Of a stretch of 64,000 bases of DNA, positions 8,102-15,876 are shown one piece after another. The stretch's first letter is position 1. Each line of letters starts with the position of its first letter. Position numbers and translations under genes: made by a program. The stretch spans positions 2,294,001 to 2,358,000 of the forward strand of contig JASGIG010000001.1 in assembly GCA_047602055.1 (NCBI GenBank), given 5' to 3'. This stretch comes from JAODBQ01 sp047602055. Lineage in GTDB: Bacteria > Actinomycetota > Acidimicrobiia > Acidimicrobiales > Ilumatobacteraceae. The notes below the pieces were generated by a model that saw only the letters and a program-made list of their open reading frames with translations, was not told the origin of the DNA and did not search any database.

Positions 8102-8980
8102 ATGACGACCAGCAAGCGACTGTCCGGGACGGGGGTCTGGAGTGGCGCGCTGCGCTACGGGGACCAGGAGCGGGCGGCAGCGGCCGCGGCCGGGCTGGAG
8201 CGGCTCGGCTACTCGGCGCTGTGGATCCCCGACGTGGGCGGCGACGTGTTCACGCCGCTCGGCAACCTGCTGGCGGCCACGAGCAGCGTGACGATCGCCA
8301 CCGGGATCCTCAACGTGTGGATGCACACGCCCGGGGAGACGGCGGCCGAGCATGCGCGGCTGACCGCGGCGCACGGGAACCGCTTCCTGTGCGGGCTGGG
8401 GATCAGCCACCGGCCGCTGATCGACCACGTCAACGAGCCCGGCACGTACGCCAAGCCGATCGCGACGATGTCGGCCTACCTCGACGGCCTCGACGCGGCG
8501 CCGACGCCGCTGGCACCCGGGGACCGGGTGATCGCCGCCCTCGGTCCGAAGATGCTCGAGCTGGCCCGCACCCGTTCGGCGGGCAGCCACCCGTACCTCG
8601 TCACGCCGGAGCTGACACACGCGGCGCGCAGCGGCATCGGGCCGGACGGGCTCGTCGCCAGCGAGCAGGGCGTCGTGCTGGAGACCGACCCGGCCACGGC
8701 CCGGGCCATCGCCCGGCTGCATCTGAAGACCTACCTCGGCCTGCCGAACTACTCGAACAACTGGAAGCGCCAGGGGTTCACCGACGACGACCTCGCCGAC
8801 GGTGGCAGCGACCGGCTCGTCGACGCGCTCGTCGTGTGGGGCGACGAGGCGACGATCGCCGCCAGGGTGCAGGCCCACCGCGACGCCGGCGCCGACCACG
8901 TCTGCATCCAGGTGCTCACCGACGATCCCAACGCGCTCCCCGTCGAGCAGTGGCGGGCGCTGGCGCCGAGCCTCATCTGA
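8102..8980 (+). CDS. LLM-class F420-dependent oxidoreductase (TIGR03620-like)
   Basis: Luciferase-like monooxygenase family protein of 292 residues, a TIM barrel that binds F420 or FMN. The segment LGYSALWIPDVGGDVFTPLG, then TIATGILNVW and GLGISHRPLID, fits the actinobacterial subgroup typed TIGR03620 and generally assigned to F420. The substrate is unknown. The ATG at 8102 is preceded by an unusually long purine run (GGA repeated four times, 8084-8096) that gives a strong ribosome site. Two more luciferase-like genes follow within 2.5 kb on the same strand. Confidence 0.82.
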   Translation: MTTSKRLSGTGVWSGALRYGDQERAAAAAAGLERLGYSALWIPDVGGDVFTPLGNLLAATSSVTIATGILNVWMHTPGETAAEHARLTAAHGNRFLCGLGISHRPLIDHVNEPGTYAKPIATMSAYLDGLDAAPTPLAPGDRVIAALGPKMLELARTRSAGSHPYLVTPELTHAARSGIGPDGLVASEQGVVLETDPATARAIARLHLKTYLGLPNYSNNWKRQGFTDDDLADGGSDRLVDALVVWGDEATIAARVQAHRDAGADHVCIQVLTDDPNALPVEQWRALAPSLI

Positions 8981-9094
8981 GGACGCGGAGCGTGGCAACG
9001 ATCCCGCGATGCGTCGGAGTGGCAGGGGTCATGGTCCGAATGGCTCAATCGTGGGAAATGCTTGCGTCATGAGAACGTCGGGGTGCTGGATGGA

Positions 9095-9100
9095 TACGGT
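9095..9100 (+). promoter_or_regulatory. Putative -10 (TACGGT) for a small reading frame
   Basis: TACGGT lies 9 bases before the ATG at 9110, the same arrangement as other candidate leaderless promoters in this window. It is the main support for the 45-residue frame downstream. Confidence 0.35.
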
Positions 9101-9109
9101 GTGTGCTCG

Positions 9110-9247
9110 ATGACGGCGGTCAACGACTTCCCGAACTGGTTCGCGACGCGGGTCCGCGAGGTGATGGGGCGGCGCACGCCGCGTGAGCGGCGCGAGCCGT
9201 TCGCCTACCTCGGCTCCTTCGGCGACGACTTCTTCTCCGACGAGTGA
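9110..9247 (+). CDS. Small hypothetical protein (45 aa)
   Basis: Not recognised. The frame encodes 45 residues starting MTAVNDFPNWFATRVREVMG, with an amphipathic basic middle and an acidic, aromatic tail (GSFGDDFFSDE). It fills the otherwise empty 306-base gap between two luciferase-like genes (8981-9286). A TACGGT hexamer 9 bases upstream could drive a leaderless message. No Shine-Dalgarno is evident, and an in-frame ATG at 9062 would lengthen it to 61 residues. The composition is protein-like (Trp, Phe, Tyr, mixed charge), but no homologue is known to me. Confidence 0.4.
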   Translation: MTAVNDFPNWFATRVREVMGRRTPRERREPFAYLGSFGDDFFSDE

Positions 9248-9286
9248 GCGTGGGCGCCACGCCGCCCCACGGTGCAAGATGGTGGG

Positions 9287-10492
9287 ATGACGACGGCGCT
9301 GCACCTCGGCGTGGCGTTGGACGGCGCCGGCTGGCATCCAGCCGCGTGGCGCCACCCTGCGGCGCGTCCCGGTGACCTGTTCACGGCGGGGTACTGGACC
9401 GACCTCGCCCGTCTCGCCGAGCGTGGCCTGCTCGACCTGCTGACGATCGAGGACGCGTTCGGGCTGCAGTCGTCGCGCTACGCCGGCCCGGACGATCGCA
9501 CCGATCAGGTGCGCGGCCGGCTCGACGCCTGCCTGATCGCCTCGATGGTCGCCCCGTTGACGACGCGCATCGGCCTCGTCCCGACGGTCAACACCACCCA
9601 CACCGAGCCGTTCCACGTCGCCTCGGCGATCGCCACGCTCGACTACGCCAGCCGCGGCCGGGCCGGCTGGCGGGCGCAGATCTCCGTCAAGGCGTCCGAG
9701 GCCGACCTCGTCGGCAGGCGGGCGTTCCCGGACGTCCACCCGCGACGCTCGAACGACGACGAGCGGGCCGGGTTCGTCGCCGACATCTTCGACGAGGCCG
9801 CCGACGCGGTCGAGGTCGTCCGCCGCCTGTGGGACAGCTGGGAGGACGGCGCCGAGATCCGCGACGCCGCCACCGGGCGGTTCATCGATCGCGACAAGCT
9901 GCACTACGTCGACTTCGCCGGTCGGTTCTTCTCGGTCAAGGGGCCGTCGATCGTGCCCCGCCCGCCGCAGGGTCAGCCGCTCGTCGTCGCCCTGGCGCAC
10001 TCGACGGTGCCGTTCGAGCTCGCCGCCCGCAGCGCCGACGTCGCCATGGTCACGCCGGCCGACGAGGCCGACGTCGCCCGCTGGGTGGCCGACGTGCGCG
10101 CCGCCGAGGCGCGCGTCGGGCGCACCGGCGAGCCGTTGCGCCTCCTCGCCGACGTCGAGGTGCACCTCGACGACAGCGCCGCCGCAGCCACCGAGCGCAC
10201 GGCGTGGCTCGACGAGCTCGACGGTCGCCCGCAGCGCAGCGACGCGGCGATCCTGGCGACGACGCCGGGCGAGCTGGCCGACACGCTCGCGGCGTGGGCG
10301 GCGCACGGCCTCGACGGCTTCCGCCTCCGCCCGGCCGTGCTGCCGCTCGACCTCGAGGGCATCGTCGACGGGCTCGTGCCGGAGCTGCAGCGCCGCGGCC
10401 TGTTCCGGACGAGCTATGACGACGGGCTGCTGCGTGAGCGCTTCGGCCTGGCCCGCGCGCCGAGCCGCTACGCCACGGAGGTGCCGGCGTGA
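9287..10492 (+). CDS. FMN-dependent luciferase-like monooxygenase (NtaA/DmoA type)
   Basis: Luciferase-like enzyme of 401 residues in the NtaA/SnaA/DszA/DmoA group, which uses reduced FMN from a separate reductase to oxidise small amines, sulfides or chelators. Family landmarks are FTAGYWTDLARLAERGLLD near residue 40, VNTTHTEPFHVAS near 110, and VVRRLWDSWEDGAEIRD with HYVDFAGRFFSVKG near 180-215. ATG 9287 was preferred over a GTG five codons earlier because it puts LHLGVALDG at the start of strand 1. No flavin reductase is nearby. A second member of the same group starts 65 bases downstream. Confidence 0.84.
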   Translation: MTTALHLGVALDGAGWHPAAWRHPAARPGDLFTAGYWTDLARLAERGLLDLLTIEDAFGLQSSRYAGPDDRTDQVRGRLDACLIASMVAPLTTRIGLVPTVNTTHTEPFHVASAIATLDYASRGRAGWRAQISVKASEADLVGRRAFPDVHPRRSNDDERAGFVADIFDEAADAVEVVRRLWDSWEDGAEIRDAATGRFIDRDKLHYVDFAGRFFSVKGPSIVPRPPQGQPLVVALAHSTVPFELAARSADVAMVTPADEADVARWVADVRAAEARVGRTGEPLRLLADVEVHLDDSAAAATERTAWLDELDGRPQRSDAAILATTPGELADTLAAWAAHGLDGFRLRPAVLPLDLEGIVDGLVPELQRRGLFRTSYDDGLLRERFGLARAPSRYATEVPA

Positions 10493-10557
10493 GCGAGCGC
10501 AGCGAGCACGGGCACTGACGACCACGGCTTGGGTGGGCGGCCAGCAGCGAGGCCGGC

Positions 10558-11979
10558 GTGAGCCGTCCGAAGCAGATGATCCTCGCGGCCTACTTCCCGG
10601 GCGTGAACAACACCACGGTGTGGCAGGACCCGCGGTCGAAGAGCCAGATCGAGATCGACTCGTTCGTCCACCTGGCGCAGACCGCCGAGCGCGGCAAGCT
10701 CGACTTCTTCTTCCTCGCCGAAGGACTGCGCCTGCGCGAGCAGCGCGGCCGGATCCACGACCTCGACACCGTCGGCCGCCCGGACACGCTGGCGATCCTC
10801 GCCGCGCTCGCCGGGGTCACCCGCCACCTCGGCCTCGCCGGCACGCTCAACGCCACGTTCCACGAGCCCTACGAGCTGGCCCGCCAGCTGGCCACGCTCG
10901 ACCACCTCTCCGGCGGGCGTGCCGCGTGGAACGTGGTGACGTCGTCGGACGCGTTCACCGGCGAGAACTTCCGCCGCGGCGGTTTCCTCGACCACGCCGA
11001 TCGCTACCGCCGCGCCGAGGAGTTCGTCGAGGTCTGCCGGATGCTGTGGGACTCGTGGCCCGCCGACGAGGTCGTTGCAGATGCAACGACCGGTGGGTTC
11101 GTCCGTGATCCGGCGCCCGGCGCGTTCGCCCACGCGGGCCCGCAGTTCACCATCCACGGCAACTTCAACGTGCCGCGCAGCCCGCAGGGCCACCCGGTCA
11201 TCCTCCAGGCCGGCGACAGCGACGGCGGCCGCGAGCTGGCGGCGCGCACCGCCGACGCGATCTTCACCCGGCACAGCTCGCTGTCGGCGGGCCAGCGCTT
11301 CGTCGCCGACGCCAAGGGCCGCCTGGCCAAGTACGGCCGCCGGCCCGACGAGCTGAAGATCCTCCCGGCGGTGTCGATCGTCCTCGGCGACACGCCGGCC
11401 GAGGCCGACGAGTACGCTCGCTACGTCCGCCGCCAGCAGGTCAGCCCGCGGACGGCGATCCTGCTGCTCGAGCAGGTGTGGAACCGGGACCTGTCGGCCT
11501 ACGACGCCGACGGGCCGCTGCCCGACGTCGACCCCGACGTGGATGCCGACTCGATCATCCAGGGCCGGGCGCGGATGCACGACGACCGGATGGCGACGGC
11601 CGCCAAGTACCGGGCGATCGCCGACGCCAAGGGCCTGAGCATCCGCGAGCTGATCATCGAGGTGTCCGGGCGGATCAACTTCGTCGGCACCCCGAGCCAG
11701 GTGGCCGCCGAGATGGACGAGTTCGTCCAGCAGGACGCGTCCGACGGCTTCGTCCTCGCCCCGTACCTGACGCCGGGCGGGCTCGACGACTTCGTCGACC
11801 AGGTCGTCCCGCTGCTGCAGGAGCGCGGCGTGCTGCGCGACGAGTACACCGAGGGTGCGACCCTGCGCGAGCACATGGGCCTGCCGCCGGCCGGGGTGCT
11901 GGCCGCTCAGCGCGCCGAGGCGGAGGCGGCTGCTTCGGCCAGCTCGGCCAGCAGCGCGCGGGCCACGGCGTCGTTCTGA
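10558..11979 (+). CDS. FMN-dependent luciferase-like monooxygenase (NtaA/SnaA/DszA type)
   Basis: Full-length NtaA/SnaA/DszA-group monooxygenase of 473 residues. Landmarks include AERGKLDFFFLAEGLR, TFHEPYELARQLATLDHLSG, GRAAWNVVTSSD, NFNVPRSPQGHPVILQAGDS and FVGTPSQVAAEMDEF. Such enzymes oxidise substrates like dibenzothiophene sulfone, nitrilotriacetate or polyketides using FMNH2 supplied in trans; the substrate here is unknown. It starts with GTG. Its last 73 bases overlap the 3' end of the convergent FAD protein gene, so both reading frames share that DNA. The Ala/Ser-rich tail (about 25 residues) encoded there is low complexity and probably dispensable. Confidence 0.86.
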   Translation: MSRPKQMILAAYFPGVNNTTVWQDPRSKSQIEIDSFVHLAQTAERGKLDFFFLAEGLRLREQRGRIHDLDTVGRPDTLAILAALAGVTRHLGLAGTLNATFHEPYELARQLATLDHLSGGRAAWNVVTSSDAFTGENFRRGGFLDHADRYRRAEEFVEVCRMLWDSWPADEVVADATTGGFVRDPAPGAFAHAGPQFTIHGNFNVPRSPQGHPVILQAGDSDGGRELAARTADAIFTRHSSLSAGQRFVADAKGRLAKYGRRPDELKILPAVSIVLGDTPAEADEYARYVRRQQVSPRTAILLLEQVWNRDLSAYDADGPLPDVDPDVDADSIIQGRARMHDDRMATAAKYRAIADAKGLSIRELIIEVSGRINFVGTPSQVAAEMDEFVQQDASDGFVLAPYLTPGGLDDFVDQVVPLLQERGVLRDEYTEGATLREHMGLPPAGVLAAQRAEAEAAASASSASSARATASF

Positions 11980-13841
11980 CGGAACGCCGGCGCGTTCGTC
12001 CGCGGCCGGGCGAACGTCCCGCCGGCCGGGCGGTTGGTGAAGTTGCCGAGGGCGTGGCGGCGCGGGTGCCCCCGGCCGTTGGCGTCGACGAGGCGCAGCG
12101 CCTTCGTGGCGACGACGACCTTGCCGGTGTTCGCCGACCACTCGCCGTCGGTGACGACCTCCTCGACGGCCTCGCCGCGGTCGCGCAGCCGCTGCAGCAG
12201 CACGTCGGCGGTGCGGCTCAGCGTCGGTGCGGCGACGACGGCGTGGACGAGCGCCCTGGCGTGCAGCTCCTCGGGGTGGCTGGTGCTTGTCGCCACGAAC
12301 CGCTCGGCGTGGGCGTCGGGGCGCACCGTGGTGCCGGCGCCGACGAACCGCACCAGGCCGGCACGCTCCAGCGCCAGCATCTGGCGCAGGCGGGCCGGCG
12401 GCGGGCCGCTGGCGTAGTACATGAAGAAGCTGAACCACCAGCCGTTGACGTCTTCGACGCGCGAGCGGTCGGTGATCACCCGGCTGACGGCCAGACGGCC
12501 GACGGTGCCGAAGTTGCGCAGCAGGGCGAGGAACACGCCGAGGTCGGCGCTGTAGGTCGGGTCGGTCTTGCGGGCGACGTCGGCGGCGACGTGGTCGCGC
12601 ACGTGGTGCTGCAGGTCGGCGTGACAGGCGAAGCGCAGGCCGGCGAGCGGCCGGTCGGTGCGGGCGACGTCGAACACGTCCTCGTCGTGGCGCAGCGCGG
12701 CGCGCACGACGGCGTCGCGCTCGCGGTCGTCGTCGCCGGCGGCGCGGTACCGCTCGGCGAAGTCATCCCAGGTCGTGCGCACCCGCTCGGGGTGCGCGTG
12801 GAACAGCTCGTGGTACGCGGCCCAGCCGACGTCGCGGACGACGAGCGGGAACACGTCGCGGCGGAAGTCGAGGCGGCCGTGGCGGGCGACGAGCGCGGCG
12901 ATCGCCTCGTCGGTGAGGAACTGCGGCAGCGTCGCCAGCGGGGCCTGCAGGCGGTAGTCGATCTTGGAGCGATAGGGCACGCCGCGGCGTGACCCGACGT
13001 GGACCACCGGCTCGTCGCCGCTCGGTTCGTAGCGCAGCGTGCCGTCGGCGTCGGTGACGTAGCGGCCGCCACGGCCCTCCATCGTCAGCACGAGCAGGTC
13101 GGTGAACGCCTGCCCGAAGCCGAGGGCGATGACGTCCTCGCCGGGTTGCAGCCCGGACAGGTCGAGCTCGGCGGTGTGCCCGGCCGGGACGAACGTCAGG
13201 CCGCGCGACTCGGCGAGGTCGGCGAACGCCGTCTCGGCGGCGTCGCCGTGGGCGTCGAGATGGCCGAGGGCGAGCACGACGACGTCGGCGTCGATCGTCG
13301 TCCCGTCGTCGAGCGTGACGCGTTGGCGGCCGTCGCCGTCGCCGAGATCCTCCGTGACGTCGACGCCGACGGCCGTGTGCACGACCAGTTCGACGTTCGG
13401 CGGCAGGTCGGCGACGACGCCGCGGTGGAACCAGTCGAGGTACGCCGACTGCACCCGGCGGGTGGGGAACGTCGTGCCGGTCAGCGAGCGGATCTCGGCG
13501 ATCAGCTCGGGCGCGGCGACCGCGGTGAGCTCGTCGTCGGCGACGGTCTGCGACCACTCGTACAGCGACGGGCCGGGGCGGATCGGACCCGCGCAGGTCA
13601 CCGAGTCGTCGGGGAACATGGTGACGTCCTCGGCCAGCGAGTTCATCCACAGCCCGGCGTGGTTGTCGGCCCGCCACACCCGCCCGGTGCCGGCGCGGTG
13701 CGGGTCGATCAGGTGGACGCGCAGCGGCGTGCCGGCGAGCAGCTCCGGCACGTTGGCGGCGATCCGCTCCAGCAGCGACGAGGCGGTCGGCCCGGCGCCG
13801 ACGAGCGCCAGCTCGACGGTCCGGCGCGCCTTGTCGTGCAT
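11907..13841 (-). CDS. FAD/NAD(P)-binding protein (NAD_binding_9 type)
   Basis: Protein of 644 residues with an N-terminal dinucleotide-binding Rossmann motif, ELALVGAGPTASSLLERI (GxGxxxxxxL). Further landmarks are VHLIDPHRAGTGRVW and a second nucleotide site near DLSGLQPGEDVIALGFGQAF. Proteins of this kind are common in actinobacteria and are annotated only as FAD/NAD(P)-binding; an N-hydroxylase-like activity is suspected from the fold, not shown. GNFTNRPAGGTFARPRTNA near the C-terminus is a conserved-looking loop. The start has a TACCGT hexamer 6 bases upstream, suggesting a leaderless message. It overlaps the convergent monooxygenase gene by 73 bases. Confidence 0.78.
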   Translation of the reverse strand: MHDKARRTVELALVGAGPTASSLLERIAANVPELLAGTPLRVHLIDPHRAGTGRVWRADNHAGLWMNSLAEDVTMFPDDSVTCAGPIRPGPSLYEWSQTVADDELTAVAAPELIAEIRSLTGTTFPTRRVQSAYLDWFHRGVVADLPPNVELVVHTAVGVDVTEDLGDGDGRQRVTLDDGTTIDADVVVLALGHLDAHGDAAETAFADLAESRGLTFVPAGHTAELDLSGLQPGEDVIALGFGQAFTDLLVLTMEGRGGRYVTDADGTLRYEPSGDEPVVHVGSRRGVPYRSKIDYRLQAPLATLPQFLTDEAIAALVARHGRLDFRRDVFPLVVRDVGWAAYHELFHAHPERVRTTWDDFAERYRAAGDDDRERDAVVRAALRHDEDVFDVARTDRPLAGLRFACHADLQHHVRDHVAADVARKTDPTYSADLGVFLALLRNFGTVGRLAVSRVITDRSRVEDVNGWWFSFFMYYASGPPPARLRQMLALERAGLVRFVGAGTTVRPDAHAERFVATSTSHPEELHARALVHAVVAAPTLSRTADVLLQRLRDRGEAVEEVVTDGEWSANTGKVVVATKALRLVDANGRGHPRRHALGNFTNRPAGGTFARPRTNAPAFRQNDAVARALLAELAEAAASASAR

Positions 13842-13847
13842 CAGGTC

Positions 13848-13853
13848 ACGGTA
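13848..13853 (-). promoter_or_regulatory. Putative leaderless -10 (TACCGT) of the FAD protein
   Basis: On the minus strand TACCGT is followed by 6 bases and then the ATG at 13841. This spacing would place transcription start at or next to the start codon. Confidence 0.4.
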
Positions 13854-13877
13854 GCGACGCCCGCGTCTCGGACCCCC

Positions 13878-13932
13878 CGTTCGTGTCGCGGTCGCGACGA
13901 CGGAGAGTGTCGTCAGCGGCGCGACACGAACG
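13878..13932. terminator. Long two-part hairpin between the SRPBCC gene and the FAD gene
   Basis: CGTTCGTGTCGCG (13878-13890) pairs perfectly with CGCGACACGAACG (13920-13932). Inside it GACGAC (13896-13901) pairs with GTCGTC (13909-13914) around a 7-base loop. The hairpin lies 7 bases after the SRPBCC stop codon on the minus strand. There is no T-run, so it may be a non-canonical terminator, an RNA stabiliser or a protein site ahead of the FAD gene. Confidence 0.5.
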
Positions 13933-13938
13933 TCAGGG

Positions 13939-14391
13939 TCAGGGCTGCTCGGCGAGGGCGGCGAGGCGGTCGAGCGAGGCGTGCAGGCGCTCGGCGGTGG
14001 TCCAGCGGGCGCGCTCGAAGCGTGACTCGTCGGTCAGCGCCGTCCAGTCGTAGGTGTGCGTGACGGTGGTCAGGCCGGGCCCGCGGGGTTCCAGCTGCCA
14101 GCGCCAGCGGTGGCCGGGCGGGTCGCGGTCGGGCTCGGACGGCGTCCAGGCGATGCGCCGACCCTCCTCGAACTCGACGACGTGGTTGTGCCGGACCAGG
14201 CCGCTGCCCAGCGTCGTCACGAACACGTCGCCGACGGCGCGGACGCGCTGGCCGGGCGCGGCGCTGCCGAGGTTGTCGTTGCCGTCCCACGCCGGTTGCT
14301 CGGCCGGGTCGGCGATCAGCTCGAAGATCACCGCTGCGTCCGCGGCGATGTCACGGCTCGCCGTCACCACCCGTTCCGTGTCGTCACTCAT
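13939..14391 (-). CDS. SRPBCC-fold protein (polyketide cyclase/dehydrase-like)
   Basis: START/SRPBCC-type ligand-binding protein of 150 residues. Features are the ASRDIAADAAVIFELIADP opening strand and helix, PAWDGNDN, VVEFEEGRRIAWT in the middle sheet, and the long C-terminal helix with LHASLDRLAALA. Such proteins bind hydrophobic ligands in a deep pocket, and some catalyse cyclisation or dehydration. No catalytic residues can be assigned. ATG 14391 is chosen over one six codons upstream because MSDDTERVV begins right before the fold. A strong hairpin follows the stop codon. Confidence 0.75.
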   Translation of the reverse strand: MSDDTERVVTASRDIAADAAVIFELIADPAEQPAWDGNDNLGSAAPGQRVRAVGDVFVTTLGSGLVRHNHVVEFEEGRRIAWTPSEPDRDPPGHRWRWQLEPRGPGLTTVTHTYDWTALTDESRFERARWTTAERLHASLDRLAALAEQP

Positions 14392-14415
14392 CCGCCCACT
14401 GAACCACACGGGCGG

Positions 14416-15708
14416 TCAACGCCCCGGGGTGAACTCGCAGTCGAGTCGCTTGATGCCGTGGATGAACGGCGACAGCAGCATCTCGGGCTCGCCGACGGCG
14501 TGGATGTCGGGCACCTGCTCGAACAGCTCGCGGAAGGCGAGCGTGATCTCCCGGCGGGCGAGGTTCGCGCCGAGGCAGAAGTGCGGGCCGCCGGCGCCGT
14601 AGCCGACCTGCGGGTTCGGGTCCCGGCCGAGGTCGAAGCGGTACGGGTCGGCGAAGTGCTGCTCGTCGCGGTTGGCGGAGGCGTACCACATCGCCACCTT
14701 GTCGCCGGCCTTGATCTGCTGGCCGCCGATCTCGACGTCCTCGTTCGCCCGCCGGCGCATGTAGACGACCGGCGACGCCCAGCGGACGATCTCCTCGATC
14801 GCCGTCTTGGACAGGCCGTCGAAGTCGGCCCACCACCGGTCGCGCTGATCGGGATGGCGGGTCAGCTGCAGCACGCCGTGGGTGATCGCGTTGCGCGTCG
14901 TCTCGTTGCCGGCCGCGGTGAGGAGGATGAAGAACGAGGCGATCTCGGCGTCGGACAGCCGCTCGCCGTCGACCTCGGCGTGCACCAGCGATGTCGTCAG
15001 GTCGTCGGTCGGATGGGCCCGCCGCTCGGCCGCCATGGCGATGCCGTACGCCCCGATCTCGTTGGCCACCTGCTCGAACGCGGCGTAGTCGTCCTCGGTC
15101 TGGAACTCGCCGAGGATCACGTTCGTCCAGTGGAACACCCGCTCCTCGTCCTCGGGCGGGATGCCCATCATCGAGCAGATGATCTGCAGCGGCAGTGGGG
15201 CGGCGATCTCACGGACGAGGTCGCAGCGGCCGTCGCCGTGGCGTTCGAGCATGCGCTCGACGATCTGCTTGGTGCGCACCCGCACGGCGTCCTCGACCAT
15301 CGCCACCACTCGCGGGGTGAACGCCCGCTGCACGATCTGGCGCAGGCGGGCATGGCGTGGGTCGTCGAGGGCGATCATCGAGCCGAAGAACTCGGCCACC
15401 TCCGGTTGCTGGTCGGCGATCACGATCGACGGCACCGAGCTGAAGATCTTCGGGCTGCGGCTCACCTTCCACACGTCGTCGAACGTGGTGACCGACCAGA
15501 ACCCGGGGCCGACGGGGAACCCCGGCGCCTCCGGCTCGGAGAAGAACGGCACCGGCTGCTCGTGGCGCAGCGTGAAGAACGCCCCGTCGCGGTACTCGTC
15601 GGGCTGGTCCCAGAAGCCGTGCAGCGAGCCCATGTCGATCTCGTCCAGTGGCACCGGCCGCGGCGGCTTCACCCAACCGGTCGGCCAGTCGACGTCCAGC
15701 ATCGTCAT
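14416..15708 (-). CDS. Cytochrome P450 (CYP124/125/142-like)
   Basis: Haem monooxygenase of 430 residues. The haem-binding loop is GAGGPHFCLGANLARREI with proximal Cys378; the I-helix oxygen motif is AGNETTR, and the K-helix ExxR is in IEEIVRWASP. The GGPHFCLGANLAR form is typical of actinobacterial steroid and methyl-branched lipid hydroxylases such as CYP124, CYP125 and CYP142, so omega-hydroxylation of a sterol or isoprenoid chain is a fair guess. ATG 15708 is used with a GGGGGCA ribosome site. No ferredoxin or reductase gene is adjacent. Downstream is an SRPBCC protein that might bind a similar ligand. Confidence 0.9.
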   Translation of the reverse strand: MTMLDVDWPTGWVKPPRPVPLDEIDMGSLHGFWDQPDEYRDGAFFTLRHEQPVPFFSEPEAPGFPVGPGFWSVTTFDDVWKVSRSPKIFSSVPSIVIADQQPEVAEFFGSMIALDDPRHARLRQIVQRAFTPRVVAMVEDAVRVRTKQIVERMLERHGDGRCDLVREIAAPLPLQIICSMMGIPPEDEERVFHWTNVILGEFQTEDDYAAFEQVANEIGAYGIAMAAERRAHPTDDLTTSLVHAEVDGERLSDAEIASFFILLTAAGNETTRNAITHGVLQLTRHPDQRDRWWADFDGLSKTAIEEIVRWASPVVYMRRRANEDVEIGGQQIKAGDKVAMWYASANRDEQHFADPYRFDLGRDPNPQVGYGAGGPHFCLGANLARREITLAFRELFEQVPDIHAVGEPEMLLSPFIHGIKRLDCEFTPGR

Positions 15709-15797
15709 GATCGTGCCCCCCAAGGTCTCCGTGCCGGTCCCCACCGGCGCATTGACGCTAGTCCTCAATCGAGGTCCATCGTTCGCGGGGATTCGAG

Positions 15798-15876
15798 GCG
15801 CGGCGAGCGCCGACGCGGAGCGGCGGCGGCGAGCACGGCAGGCGCAGGGAGGGGCTTTGCCCCGACCGGAGCACGA
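15798..15876 (-). repeat. 79-bp dispersed repeat, copy A (3'-adjacent element)
   Basis: Reading on the minus strand, the element begins TCGTGCTCCGG immediately after the TGA of the glycosidase-like gene and ends CGCTCGCCGCGC. Two other copies are at 21354-21430 and 62311-62389. All three lie 0-6 bases after a stop codon and in the sense direction of the upstream gene. This copy has the best internal hairpin, GGGGC-AAA-GCCCC, followed by a C-rich tract. Confidence 0.75.

Noticed and set aside
5303..8998. A 1231-residue minus-strand frame under the DUF4012, BrkB and luciferase-like genes
   Set aside because: Composition is typical of an antisense frame of high-GC genes and no motif is seen; the plus-strand genes explain the region.
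10490..10516. TGAGCGAGCGCAGCGAGCACGG-like stretch at a stop codon, shown in parts as GAGCGAGCGCAGCGAGC
   Set aside because: Such GCGAGC/AGCGAGC strings are very common in actinobacterial spacers; only a short, imperfect fold is possible and no second clear copy was found apart from a fragment near 23840.
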